DNA of 61,934 nucleotides from an uncultured Lachnospiraceae bacterium (GTDB lineage Bacteria; Bacillota; Clostridia; Lachnospirales; Lachnospiraceae). Every line of letters starts with the position of its first letter. The stretch's first letter is position 1. Shown here piece after piece: positions 16,321 to 24,967 of this stretch. Location: the NCBI GenBank assembly GCA_900549995.1, contig URQQ01000025.1:1-61934 (forward strand). Direction: 5' to 3'. A program made the position numbers and the translations under genes. A model generated the notes under the pieces. It did not search any database. It saw only the letters and a list, made by a program, of their open reading frames with translations, and was not told the origin of the DNA.

Positions 16321-17415
16321 TTAAATGTAACATTCCTCTGTATCTTTATCGAAGAAATGCATTCTGGACGGATCTAAGACAAACCGGATCTCATCTCCAA
16401 CTTTGCTGACTTCATATTTTGAAACTCTGGCTACACTGGAAGCCCCCGCAAATTCAAAATAAAGATTATTTTCATTTCCCATAACTTCTGTATTGTCAAC
16501 GACCGCTTTCTGAACTCCATCACGGTACAGATCCAGGTTATGCGCATCCAGCTTGATATCCTCTCCCCGGATTCCAAGAATCATCTCTCCATCTTTTCCT
16601 TCCAGCCTCCTCACGATTCCTTCCGGAATTGCAATCGTCCTTCCATCCTGGAATCTGATTTCGTTTCCTTTCAGCAAGATATGATAGAAATTCATCTGCG
16701 GTGAGCCAATAAATCCTGCGACAAACTTATTCACCGGATGCTCGTAAAGTTCCATCGGTGCTCCGACCTGCTGAATCACTCCGTCTTTCATAATAACAAT
16801 GCGGTCCGCCATCGTCATTGCTTCCACCTGGTCATGTGTGACATAGATTGTCGTCGTCCCAAGCTCTCTGTGAAGCTTGCTGATCTCATTTCTCATGCTT
16901 ACACGCAGCTTTGCATCCAGATTCGATAAAGGCTCATCCATCAGAAACACCTTCTGATTCTTTACAATCGCACGGCCAAGCGCGACTCTCTGGCGCTGCC
17001 CGCCGGAGAGATTTTTCGGCTTTCTTCTGCGGTATTCTTCCAGGCCAAGCACATCAATTGCCCAGTTTACCTTCTCCCTGATCTTATCTTCGGGTACCTT
17101 CATATTTTTTAATCCGTAAGCTATATTTTTCTCCACGGTCATGTGAGGATACAGTGCATAATTCTGGAAAACCATCGCAATTCCACGGTCTCTCGGAGCT
17201 GTCTCATTGACCTTCTTTCCGTCAATATAAAGTTCTCCGGAAGTAATTTCCTCAAATCCGGCTACCATTCGAAGTGTTGTCGATTTCCCGCACCCGGACG
17301 GTCCTACAAAAGCGATGAATTCTTTTTCTTCTATATCTAATGTAAAATCTGTCACTGCATTTTTATTCGTATTACTGTATTGCTTATTAATATTTTTAAA
17401 CTGAATAAAGCTCAT
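16321..17415 (-). CDS. Sugar ABC transporter ATP-binding protein (MsmK/UgpC type)
   Basis: A 364-residue ATPase of a CUT1-type sugar importer. Visible parts are Walker A GPSGCGKST (38-46), LSGGQRQR signature near 135, Walker B FLMDEPLSNLDA near 155, the switch His in VTHDQVEAM near 191, and a C-terminal TOBE/OB domain from about 240. Such subunits often serve several importers at once. Here it lies in the fructoside operon between the permeases and GH32. The other CUT1 cluster in this window (57601-60689) has no ATPase and could borrow this one. Confidence 0.94.
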   Translation of the reverse strand: MSFIQFKNINKQYSNTNKNAVTDFTLDIEEKEFIAFVGPSGCGKSTTLRMVAGFEEITSGELYIDGKKVNETAPRDRGIAMVFQNYALYPHMTVEKNIAYGLKNMKVPEDKIREKVNWAIDVLGLEEYRRRKPKNLSGGQRQRVALGRAIVKNQKVFLMDEPLSNLDAKLRVSMRNEISKLHRELGTTTIYVTHDQVEAMTMADRIVIMKDGVIQQVGAPMELYEHPVNKFVAGFIGSPQMNFYHILLKGNEIRFQDGRTIAIPEGIVRRLEGKDGEMILGIRGEDIKLDAHNLDLYRDGVQKAVVDNTEVMGNENNLYFEFAGASSVARVSKYEVSKVGDEIRFVLDPSRMHFFDKDTEECYI

Positions 17416-17421
17416 AATCTC

Positions 17422-18273
17422 CTATCCTTCCTTTGAACCTGTTGACGTTACCCCTTCGACGATCTGTTTCGAGAAGAAAGAGTAAATAATAATCACTGGT
17501 ATCGTAATCAATGTAATTACAGCAAGCGTCTGTCCCATGGTTGTATTTTCATTTAAAGTGATCGCGTTCAGACCGATCTGTGCGGTCAGAAGATCCCCGG
17601 ATGTAAACACAAGCGACGGCCAGAGATAATCGTTCCACACTCCGAGGAATGTAAATACACTGACAGTTGCAACTACAGTCTTAGACATTGGAAGCACCAT
17701 CGTAAAGAAGTATTTGACCGGGCTGCAGAAATCAAGCTGCGCCGCCTCATAAACATCATCCGGCAGTCCTAAAAACACCTGGCGGAAGAGAAAAATATTA
17801 AACGGATTTACGATCATCGGCAGAATATATCCAACCACCGTATTCAAAAGCCCTGCCTTTGCTATAATCAGGAAATGAATTGTAATAATTGTCTCTGTGG
17901 GCACAATCATCAGCATCATAATTACCAGCACCCAGCGCTCCCTGAACGGGAAATCAATTTTGGCAAGCGCATATCCTGCAAGGCCATTTACAATGATCCC
18001 CAGTATGATCAGGACTGCCGCATAAAACAAGGTGTTCCCCATATATCTCAGAAAACTTGTATCTGTAATAATTGTAATATAATTTTCAAAGAAGCTTCCA
18101 TTTAAAGCCGGCGGTATAAACGCTGCGACAGAATTCATGTCTGCCGCGATCGCCGCATCCGGCTTAAAGGAATTGGCAAGCATCCACACTACCGGGAACA
18201 GGAAGAATATGGACAGAACCAGCATGATAATTACAAGTATCCAGTTAATTCTTTTTTGCTTTTTTGTTAACAT
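17422..18273 (-). CDS. CUT1 sugar ABC permease, MalG type
   Basis: A 283-residue inner-membrane subunit with six predicted membrane segments. The cytoplasmic EAA loop that docks to the ATPase reads DVYEAAQLDFCSPVKYFFTMVLPMSK near 197-222 and has the conserved EAA-x-x-D-G-like pattern. It pairs with the MalF-type permease upstream, whose gene it overlaps by 29 bases, indicating coupled translation. Start ATG 18273 behind AAGGAGG. Confidence 0.93.
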   Translation of the reverse strand: MLTKKQKRINWILVIIMLVLSIFFLFPVVWMLANSFKPDAAIAADMNSVAAFIPPALNGSFFENYITIITDTSFLRYMGNTLFYAAVLIILGIIVNGLAGYALAKIDFPFRERWVLVIMMLMIVPTETIITIHFLIIAKAGLLNTVVGYILPMIVNPFNIFLFRQVFLGLPDDVYEAAQLDFCSPVKYFFTMVLPMSKTVVATVSVFTFLGVWNDYLWPSLVFTSGDLLTAQIGLNAITLNENTTMGQTLAVITLITIPVIIIYSFFSKQIVEGVTSTGSKEG

Positions 18274-19147
18274 GTCTCTCCTCCTTATCCCTGGTCAGAA
18301 TTGTCTGTACAATCGTCAGAATTACGACAAAAATCACGAACACGATTGCCATTGTAGATGCCAGCCCGATCTCCCAGTTGACGGTACCCGTCTCATAAAT
18401 ATCATATACAAGTGTATATGTAGAATGGGATGGACCTCCTCCGGTCATTACCATCGGCTGTACAATCATCTTAAATGCTCCGATTGTGATTGTAATGAAT
18501 ACGAAGACACAGATCGGTTTTAATTCAGGAAGCGTAATATCTTTAAATTTCTGCCAGCTGCTCGCATGATCCATCTCTGCCGCTTCATAAAGTCCCGGGT
18601 TGATCGCCTGAAGCCCGCCAAGGAAAATAATCATCTGATATCCGACACCCTGCCACACACTCATAAAAGCAATGGACTGAAGTGCCTGATTCTCACTGTG
18701 AATAAATGGCTGCGCCGATATACCAATGTTCGCAAGCATTGTATTCAAGATTCCTTCAGGATTATAAATCTGCATCCATAACGTAGATACGACTGCCAAA
18801 GACATTACAACCGGGACAAAAAATGCCACTTTAAAATATCTCTTACAGTGTGTCACTTTATTGATCAGCAAAGCCAGCACCAGTGCCCCGATCCCCTGCA
18901 AAGGAACGATGATCAGCACGAACTTGACAGTATTAAAAAAGGCTTTTGTGAACAGCTCATCTTGAAATATTGTAATATAATTCTTTATTCCCACAAAGTG
19001 TGTCAGATCCGGATTCAGTGCAAAATAATCCGTAAAACTGAAAACCAGCGTCAGAAGCATCGGCAGGAACAAAAATATAATAAGCAGTATCAGCGCCGGC
19101 CCAAAAAAGGCCATTCCCAACAACGAATTTGATTTCTTTCTCTTCAT
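18245..19147 (-). CDS. CUT1 sugar ABC permease, MalF type
   Basis: A 300-residue membrane permease with six predicted segments and the EAA loop LYEAAEMDHASSWQKFKDITLPEL near 203-226. The N terminus is a short basic stretch, MKRKKSNSLLG, followed by the first segment. It forms the channel half with the MalG-type subunit. The start codon shares one base with the stop codon of the binding-protein gene (TAATG), typical of tight coupling in sugar import operons. Confidence 0.93.
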   Translation of the reverse strand: MKRKKSNSLLGMAFFGPALILLIIFLFLPMLLTLVFSFTDYFALNPDLTHFVGIKNYITIFQDELFTKAFFNTVKFVLIIVPLQGIGALVLALLINKVTHCKRYFKVAFFVPVVMSLAVVSTLWMQIYNPEGILNTMLANIGISAQPFIHSENQALQSIAFMSVWQGVGYQMIIFLGGLQAINPGLYEAAEMDHASSWQKFKDITLPELKPICVFVFITITIGAFKMIVQPMVMTGGGPSHSTYTLVYDIYETGTVNWEIGLASTMAIVFVIFVVILTIVQTILTRDKEERHVNKKAKKN

Positions 19148-20469
19148 TATTCCCTCGTATAACGTTCTAATTTCGCGTTAATCCTTTCTATAGAATTGTG
19201 TAGCTCCGTATCTATCTCTTTGCCATTCAGTGCAGTCCCTTCCAAAATCTGCTGGAACGAGGTACTTACCTGTGGATAAACCGGGGTTTTCGGTCTTGGA
19301 TGCCCGTACTTATTTAATTGTTCGTACAGCGCTTTATAATTCTCATCCTCTGAAAACAGAGTGATTTCTTCAAATGCCTCGTGTGTGGAAGGCAGTCCTT
19401 TTGTTTTCTCATGAAGCAGTATGCCGCTGTCCACCCCGCTCATCCATTTCACAAGTTCCGTCGCACCTTCCAGGTTCCTTGTCTCTGAGGAGGCTGCATA
19501 TGCCCAGGACCCGGTCGGCGTATAGCGTCCTCCGTCCCAGTTGTCCCCTACGATGTATGGCGCAACCCCAATACTGATCTCAGGATAGTTCTCGTACACT
19601 GTATTGACAAGCCATGCTCCGTCAAATTTAAACGCTGCCCTTCCAGTCTCGAACAATGTGTCAATCGGCGTCTTCGACATGTACTTGTGATCCACCAGTG
19701 TTTTGAAGAATGAAAGAGCTTCTTTGTTCTCATCTGAATCCAAAATTCCTTCCACTGACAAACCATCTTCACTGACAAAATCTCCGCCGTTTGCCCAGAA
19801 AAATGGTGCGTAATAGTAAATACTTGACTCACCTACCGGAAATGTCATGTCAAGACAGTAGCCATTCTTTTCTTCCATAACCGGCTGAAGCTTCTCACAG
19901 ATTTCCAAAAATTCACTCCATGTCCATGGATGATCTGCATCCGGAATTTCAACCCCGGCTTCTTTTAGTATCTCCCTGTTATAATAAAGCCCAACGCTTG
20001 ATTCCATTGCGCCAAGTGTATAAAGTTTCCCGTCATACGTTCCCTGGTCGATAATCGAATCCAGATACACTGCTTTCTCTTCCTCCGTCAGATCTGCAAG
20101 GGGCTGTATGATCCCGTTTGCTGCATAGGCAGCTACATTCGGCCCATCCACCGTCAGGACATCCGGCAGATCTTTTGACATTACCGAGGCATTCACCTTA
20201 TCGGAATACCCTCCTCCGCTGTCATTCCTTGGGATAAATTCAATATCAGCAAAATAAGTTCCATTATACTTTTCATTAAACGCATCCACTGATTCCTTGT
20301 AAGCCTCTCCTTCCGGAGTATCTTCAATTGTATGTACCCAGATGGAAAGATACTGTTCTCCTTCGTCATACCCTTTGACGTCCCCCGGTGTCACTTCTTT
20401 TTTCTGGCACCCGGTCAGACTCCCTGTAAGCAAAATAAGCCCCAGAGCCAACACACATAACCTTTTCAT
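19147..20469 (-). CDS. Extracellular sugar-binding lipoprotein of the fructoside importer
   Basis: A 440-residue family 1 solute-binding protein. The N terminus, MKRLCVLALG with lipobox SLTGC (Cys21), marks a lipoprotein anchored outside the membrane. The mature part has the usual two-lobe pattern (DLPDVLTVDGPNVAAYAANG, LYYNREILKEAGV, EFLEICEKLQP). It captures the sugar for the permease pair. The frame is open for 60 codons upstream, but the lipoprotein signal and the GGAGG site fix the start at 20469. First gene of the operon, directly behind the promoter and AACCGG operators. Confidence 0.93.
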   Translation of the reverse strand: MKRLCVLALGLILLTGSLTGCQKKEVTPGDVKGYDEGEQYLSIWVHTIEDTPEGEAYKESVDAFNEKYNGTYFADIEFIPRNDSGGGYSDKVNASVMSKDLPDVLTVDGPNVAAYAANGIIQPLADLTEEEKAVYLDSIIDQGTYDGKLYTLGAMESSVGLYYNREILKEAGVEIPDADHPWTWSEFLEICEKLQPVMEEKNGYCLDMTFPVGESSIYYYAPFFWANGGDFVSEDGLSVEGILDSDENKEALSFFKTLVDHKYMSKTPIDTLFETGRAAFKFDGAWLVNTVYENYPEISIGVAPYIVGDNWDGGRYTPTGSWAYAASSETRNLEGATELVKWMSGVDSGILLHEKTKGLPSTHEAFEEITLFSEDENYKALYEQLNKYGHPRPKTPVYPQVSTSFQQILEGTALNGKEIDTELHNSIERINAKLERYTRE

Positions 20470-20503
20470 TGCCTCCTCCTTTTCTTTTCGTTCTGTCTTC
20501 TTT

Positions 20504-20571
20504 AGTAACCGGTAAAGTAACCGGTTACTTTTGATGTCTTTACAATACCACAGAGTGTTTTTGCTTGTCAA
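20504..20571 (-). promoter_or_regulatory. Promoter and tandem operators of the fructoside operon
   Basis: On the minus strand TTGACA (20566-20571), an 18-base spacer and TATTGT (20542-20547) form the promoter. Just downstream are AGTAACCGGTTACT (20516-20529, a perfect 14-base palindrome) and the overlapping half-match AGTAACCGGTAAAG (20504-20517). Their position fits a LacI-family repressor blocking transcription start. Confidence 0.75.
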
Positions 20572-20636
20572 TATTGTTTCTCCTTTTTGGTAAATATACA
20601 TGAATGAAGGCGCATATTTTGTGCATTTTACACATA

Positions 20637-20701
20637 GATAACCGGTCACTTTTTCTTCATTTTAATTCAACATTGCCATTATTCTGTATATTTGTTATAA
20701 T
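20637..20701 (+). promoter_or_regulatory. Promoter of the lacI gene with an upstream operator
   Basis: TTGCCA (20673-20678), a 17-base spacer and TATAAT (20696-20701) lie about 40 bases before the regulator's ATG. A third operator-like site, GATAACCGGTCACT (20637-20650), lies upstream of the -35 box. It may give autoregulation or DNA looping with the paired sites 110 to 130 bases away. Confidence 0.65.
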
Positions 20702-20742
20702 TCCTGTATCGAATCTCATCTATACAGGAGTACAAACCCAAA

Positions 20743-21768
20743 ATGAAAAAAAAGAATGTTACATTTAATGATATTGCAGAATATACGCATTTTTCCAAAA
20801 CGACAATTTCCAGATATTTTAACAATCCGGATTCTCTTACGCTTGAGAACCAGCAGATCATAGCGGAAGCTCTGGAAGCTCTGGACTATAAAGAGAATAA
20901 AGTCGCGAAAATTCTTGCCAGCGGAAAAACAGAATTTATCGGGGTAATCGTTCCCAACCTGTTCCTCCACTATTATTCGGAAATGCTGAACCAGATCCTT
21001 CTGTCATACCAGAAGTACGGATACAAATTTCTTGTATTTGTAGGTTCCGATGATCCCGAGACAGAACGGAGATATATTCATGAACTGATGGCATATAAAA
21101 TTGAAGGACTCATCATATTAAGCCACACTATTTCTTCCGAAGAGCTTGCATCCTTTCACCTTCCGATTGTCACAATTGAGCGGGAAGACCAGTATGTATC
21201 CAGCATTAACACCGACAATTACATGGGAGCAGTGCAGGGCACCAGCCTCCTTATAAAAAATAACTGTGATATCCTTCTGCATGTCAACGGCAATGTTCCG
21301 GAGAACATCCCTGCTTACGGGCGTATCAAAGGCTTTCGTGATATTTGTGAAGAGCACCATATTCCATATAAAATCCATTACGCAGAACTTGGCATTACAT
21401 ACGAAGAAAGCTATCACAAACTTCTTGACTTTTATGACTACATGGAATCGACATGGCCGGGGAAGAAAAAAGGCATTTTCATGCCCAATGATACACATGC
21501 CAATATACTTTTAAATATCATTATGAGGAAAAAAGGCGGACTTACCGATGAATACCGGATTGTCGGATTCGATGATTCCCCTATCTCACGCGAGGCCATC
21601 ATTCCCATCTCTACGGTGGGACAGCAGATTGACCTGATTGCCTCCGAGGCATTAAAGCTTCTCGTGACACAGATGGAAGGATTAAAAAAAAGAAAGCCGG
21701 TCATTTTGACCGAACCAGTTCATAAGATGATCCCGCCGGTGCTGATCCGGAGGGAGACTACGGATTAA
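20743..21768 (+). CDS. LacI-family repressor of the fructoside operon
   Basis: A 341-residue regulator. The N-terminal helix-turn-helix (VTFNDIAEYTHFSKTTISRYFNNP, residues 6-29) and hinge are followed by a periplasmic-binding-protein-like sensor domain from about 60 (EFIGVIVPNLFL) to the end. It is divergent from the importer/GH32 operon, with AACCGGT-type operators between them, so it very probably controls that operon. The recognition helix reads KTTISRYF instead of the usual xxTVSRVL, in keeping with an operator (AGTAACCGGTTACT) that differs from the common AANCGNTT form. Confidence 0.9.
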   Translation: MKKKNVTFNDIAEYTHFSKTTISRYFNNPDSLTLENQQIIAEALEALDYKENKVAKILASGKTEFIGVIVPNLFLHYYSEMLNQILLSYQKYGYKFLVFVGSDDPETERRYIHELMAYKIEGLIILSHTISSEELASFHLPIVTIEREDQYVSSINTDNYMGAVQGTSLLIKNNCDILLHVNGNVPENIPAYGRIKGFRDICEEHHIPYKIHYAELGITYEESYHKLLDFYDYMESTWPGKKKGIFMPNDTHANILLNIIMRKKGGLTDEYRIVGFDDSPISREAIIPISTVGQQIDLIASEALKLLVTQMEGLKKRKPVILTEPVHKMIPPVLIRRETTD

Positions 21769-21800
21769 AAAGGAACTGTACCTTAACACATTCCCATATT

Positions 21801-21836
21801 ACAAGAACCAGGCAGAAACTCCTGCCTGGTTCTTGT
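21801..21836. terminator. Bidirectional terminator between convergent genes
   Basis: ACAAGAACCAGGCAG and CTGCCTGGTTCTTGT form a perfect 15-base-pair stem around AAACTC. It separates the lacI gene from the oppositely oriented sigma-like gene. Confidence 0.85.
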
Positions 21837-21840
21837 TCAC

Positions 21841-22632
21841 TTACTCTTCACATCCACAGTCATGATCATGGTGATGCTCATGAACCTCTTCTTCAATCTC
21901 TTCTCCTGCAAGTTTCAGGATATCCATAATTTCCTCTTCCGGCATATCCAGATACTCTGACAGCTCGTCAAGTGTTACCTTTCCGCCCTTATCTTCGGAC
22001 AGTTCTTTGATTCCCTGATCCAGGTTATTTACCTTTTCTACCATCTTCCGGTCCCGCTGTTTCACATCTTCTTGTTCCTCGATCATCGCCTGGATCGAAG
22101 CACGGACTTCAGATTCTATCTGTTCTTCCATGTGAGTATATTCCCCCAGCATGTCCATCGCCAGGACAAGTCCGACATTGCCTTCCTGAACCATATCTCC
22201 AAGAAATATATCCGGCCGGTGCATTTCTTCCGCGATGTCAATGACCTTCGGAAGATACTGTTCAATAGCCTTGCTCTTTGCAAGGGCATCCCCGGCTTTT
22301 GCCTGCTCAAGTATCTGTATCAGTTCATCCTCGTTAACCGCTGCAATCGCAGATAATTCTTCTTTGTAATTTTTCAGGTAACGTTTTTCCTCTTCTGTAT
22401 AATTCACAGGTTCTCTGGCAGCTTCTTTTACAATTCCGCCCTTTTTCTCATAGCCTTTTACGACTATCTTTTGTGATAAAAGATAGTCGCAGACCAGATC
22501 CATCTGTTCCTGTGTCAGATGGTCATCCTCAAAATATTTCCAAGCTTCTTCCACTGAAATCCGGTCATTTGCCTGATGTGCAATCTCCCGTATCCCACTT
22601 AGTTTTTCCTGAAACTTTAATCTATTGTCCAT
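21841..22632 (-). CDS. Degenerate sigma-70-like protein with a His/Cys-rich tail
   Basis: A 263-residue protein that reads like a worn-down RpoD. Residues about 10-60 resemble region 1.1; 105-170 resemble regions 1.2 to 2.2, with DMVQEGNVGLVLAMDML (146-162) matching the core-RNA-polymerase-binding helix DLIQEGNIGLMKAVEKF. The expected -10 recognition part (TYATWWIRQAI in RpoD) is replaced by ESEVRASIQAMIEE, and a region-3-like helix (VTLDELSEYLDMPEEEI, 219-235) is followed by no region 4. The end HEHHHDHDCGCEE (251-263) looks metal binding. It follows an amidase gene by 10 bases. It may bind RNA polymerase without recognising promoters; that is inference. Confidence 0.7.
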   Translation of the reverse strand: MDNRLKFQEKLSGIREIAHQANDRISVEEAWKYFEDDHLTQEQMDLVCDYLLSQKIVVKGYEKKGGIVKEAAREPVNYTEEEKRYLKNYKEELSAIAAVNEDELIQILEQAKAGDALAKSKAIEQYLPKVIDIAEEMHRPDIFLGDMVQEGNVGLVLAMDMLGEYTHMEEQIESEVRASIQAMIEEQEDVKQRDRKMVEKVNNLDQGIKELSEDKGGKVTLDELSEYLDMPEEEIMDILKLAGEEIEEEVHEHHHDHDCGCEE

Positions 22633-22642
22633 TTCTTTTCTC

Positions 22643-23404
22643 CTATACTACGATGATAGTCGGATACCCGGCACGTTTCAGCCGCCGTTCCATATCCGCC
22701 GCTTCCTCCAACGATGTATAACCACCGACCTGCACCCTGTAAAAGCCGTTGCTGTCCTCGATAAATGCCGGGAAATCCTGTTCCAGAAGCTCATTCAGAA
22801 GATTTTCTGCGTAAGTTCTGTTACGGAACGCTCCCACCTGAACGCGGTAATAATTCTCTTTTGTCTCATTCTGCGAATTCAGTGTGTCCAATATTCCATC
22901 TGCAATTCCTTCTGCAATCGCATTAAAGTTCTGGTCAAACAGCCGGTTATCTATATCCGAGTTGATGAATCCAACCTCTACCAGGACCGCCGGCATCTGC
23001 GTCCGCCTAAGTACAGCCAGATTTGGCCTTTCCTTGACACCCAGATTCACGAATCCCACTGCCTCCAGCTGTTCATTGATCTCCTGTGCCATCTGATATT
23101 TCACACCGCTTTTATCATATACAAGCGTCTCCACTCCAGATACCTCATTCGCTGTCGGATACGAATTCCGATGGATGGATACAAAATAATCGACTCCGGC
23201 ACGGTTTGCTTCCCTGGCTCTTTCCACCGGGGATATATATACATCTGTTGTTCTTGTATATTCTACATCAATTCCCCTGTTTTGTAAAATCTGACCAATC
23301 GCCATAGTCAGACGTAATGTGTCATCTTTCTCCTGTCTTCCATTGTATACTGCCCCTGGATCACTTCCTCCGTGTCCGGCATCTAACATTATTGTTATTG
23401 GCAT
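22643..23404 (-). CDS. N-acetylmuramoyl-L-alanine amidase with SPOR repeats (CwlC-like)
   Basis: A 253-residue zinc amidase. The amidase_3 domain spans about 1-170 with MLDAGHGGSDPGA (zinc His), SIHRNS near 96 and the catalytic Glu in VLVEVGFINS near 140. Two SPOR repeats follow (YYRVQVGAFRNRTYAENLLNEL near 183 and FYRVQVGGYTSLEEAADMERRL near 221) and should bind denuded glycan. There is no signal peptide. That combination is the CwlC pattern, a Bacillus enzyme made in the mother cell that lyses its wall at the end of sporulation. It precedes the sigma-like gene in the same operon. Confidence 0.88.
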   Translation of the reverse strand: MPITIMLDAGHGGSDPGAVYNGRQEKDDTLRLTMAIGQILQNRGIDVEYTRTTDVYISPVERAREANRAGVDYFVSIHRNSYPTANEVSGVETLVYDKSGVKYQMAQEINEQLEAVGFVNLGVKERPNLAVLRRTQMPAVLVEVGFINSDIDNRLFDQNFNAIAEGIADGILDTLNSQNETKENYYRVQVGAFRNRTYAENLLNELLEQDFPAFIEDSNGFYRVQVGGYTSLEEAADMERRLKRAGYPTIIVV

Positions 23405-23465
23405 AGTATAGCTCCCTTCACTGGCTTCTATAATATACTATGCAGCCAGGGGATGGTTTGTAACC

Positions 23466-24002
23466 TCAAATCTTAATCACCCTGAATTTATGTTTCGAAT
23501 ACGGAATAATCTTTTGCAGTATATCCTCTGTCTTTACCTTCATATAACCGGTCGTCGTCCCATCACTGCATCCATAATACTCCATCTCCACCACATCCTT
23601 GTCAAAAACCACCTGGATCGTACGGTCCCAGTCTGACAGCACACTGTAGATCGTCGCGGCACCTACTTTCACTCCCAGGATTTCCTCAAACAATTCCTGA
23701 GGTGCAAATGATACCCTGGAAATCTCAAGTGCCTCGCAGAACTTTTTTGTATCAAATGATTTCTGATCTGTCGTTACATACAGATAGAACAATGTTTTCT
23801 TCTTATTACACAAAAACAGAGTCTTCACCATATCCATATCAAGCCTTTGGTTAATTGCCACACAATCTTCCATGGTGATCGCCTCTTCTGTATCCACGCG
23901 CTCATACGGTACCTTCAACTTCTCCAAAGTCTGATAGACCAGCTCCTGAAGCGGTGTCTGAAATACCTCCGGAGGGATTGTTTTCACTTCACTGACGTAC
24001 AT
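23466..24002 (-). CDS. YbaK/ProX-type aminoacyl-tRNA deacylase domain protein
   Basis: A 178-residue cytosolic protein of the YbaK/PrdX family, which removes wrongly attached amino acids such as Ala or Cys from tRNA-Pro. Family features are ERVDTEEAITMEDCVAI near 34-50, the segment VKTLFLCNKKKTLFYLYVTTDQKSFDTKKF (59-88) holding the conserved Lys-rich core, and GVKVGAATIYSVL near 109-121, the GxxxGxVSPFGL-like active-site loop. It is free-standing rather than fused to ProS. Editing specificity cannot be told from sequence alone. Confidence 0.85.
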   Translation of the reverse strand: MYVSEVKTIPPEVFQTPLQELVYQTLEKLKVPYERVDTEEAITMEDCVAINQRLDMDMVKTLFLCNKKKTLFYLYVTTDQKSFDTKKFCEALEISRVSFAPQELFEEILGVKVGAATIYSVLSDWDRTIQVVFDKDVVEMEYYGCSDGTTTGYMKVKTEDILQKIIPYSKHKFRVIKI

Positions 24003-24120
24003 GTTATTTTCTCGCTCCTTTTTAATTTTATGATCTCTATGTAATATTTTATCATATCAGGGTAAGTAAAACACAAATATGAATACAAACTCTGATTATA
24101 TAAAGCAGTTTTGATCCATA

Positions 24121-24166
24121 AAAAAGATCAGGTCGAGCATATCTCATCGCTCTCCCTGATCTTTTT
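24121..24166 (-). terminator. Terminator of the DeoR-family gene
   Basis: AAAAAGATCAGG and CCTGATCTTTTT (allowing one extra base) enclose a 22-base loop, with a T run on the minus strand directly after the DeoR stop codon. Confidence 0.75.
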
Positions 24167-24168
24167 AT

Positions 24169-24942
24169 TCACCGCATCCCGGCAATCACCATCGGAACCT
24201 GGTCATGCTGTGCTCTTCGTATATATTCCTTATCTACCTGGTTATCAGTAATAATCTTATGCACCCGGTTTAACGGGCAGATTACCGACAGATACCCGCC
24301 GCTGAATTTACTGCTGTCAGCAAGGACATAAACTTCCTCTGCCGCCCTTAAAATTGCCTTCTTTACCTGCATCTGAGGTGTCGCAATCGAAGTAAGGCCG
24401 ACATCAAAATTGATCCCGTGAACACCAATAAACGCTTTATCTACATGAAACTGGCTGATATTATGTACCGCCGCATCTCCCATTGTAGCAGCCAGAAGTC
24501 CGCCGACCGTTCCCCCGACAAGATACAACTCCACATGCGGCACTCCTGCAAGCTCATTCCCCACCAGAAGTGAATTGGTCACAATCGCAAGATGTTTCTC
24601 CGGATGAACTTTGATATGCTCCGCAAGATAAAAACTGCTGGAAGCATCATCTATAATAATCGTATCCCGGTCTTCAATATATTCATAGGCACATGCGGCA
24701 ATCGCGATCTTCTGTTCTGTGCGCCGATAGATACTCTCAGCGGCATATTTCCGTTCTCTGCTTTTTTCAATACGCACCGCACCCCCATGTGTACGTTTTA
24801 AAACACCTTCCTTGTCCATCTGTCTGATATCATTCCGGATAGTCACTTCTGAGCAGCCCATCTCTTCACTGAGATCAGCGACCCTGACACGCCCGTTTTC
24901 TTCCAGTTTTGACAATATAGCCTGTCTGCGTTCCTGCAACAT
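24169..24942 (-). CDS. DeoR/GlpR-family transcriptional regulator
   Basis: A 257-residue repressor type. The N-terminal winged helix (MLQERRQAILSKLEENGRVRVADLSEEMGCSEVTIRNDI in its first 40 residues) carries the DeoR signature, ending in LKRTHGGAV (50-58). The C-terminal sugar-phosphate sensor domain contains IIIDDASSSFYLAEHI and GVHGINFDVGLTSI. DeoR regulators sense phosphorylated intermediates. Its position downstream of the threonate-type genes suggests it controls them, probably by binding the TTTCG repeats at 29058-29275. A small YcxB-like gene lies between. Confidence 0.9.
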   Translation of the reverse strand: MLQERRQAILSKLEENGRVRVADLSEEMGCSEVTIRNDIRQMDKEGVLKRTHGGAVRIEKSRERKYAAESIYRRTEQKIAIAACAYEYIEDRDTIIIDDASSSFYLAEHIKVHPEKHLAIVTNSLLVGNELAGVPHVELYLVGGTVGGLLAATMGDAAVHNISQFHVDKAFIGVHGINFDVGLTSIATPQMQVKKAILRAAEEVYVLADSSKFSGGYLSVICPLNRVHKIITDNQVDKEYIRRAQHDQVPMVIAGMR

Positions 24943-24967
24943 CGTTCATTCCCCTTATCTCTTTTAC

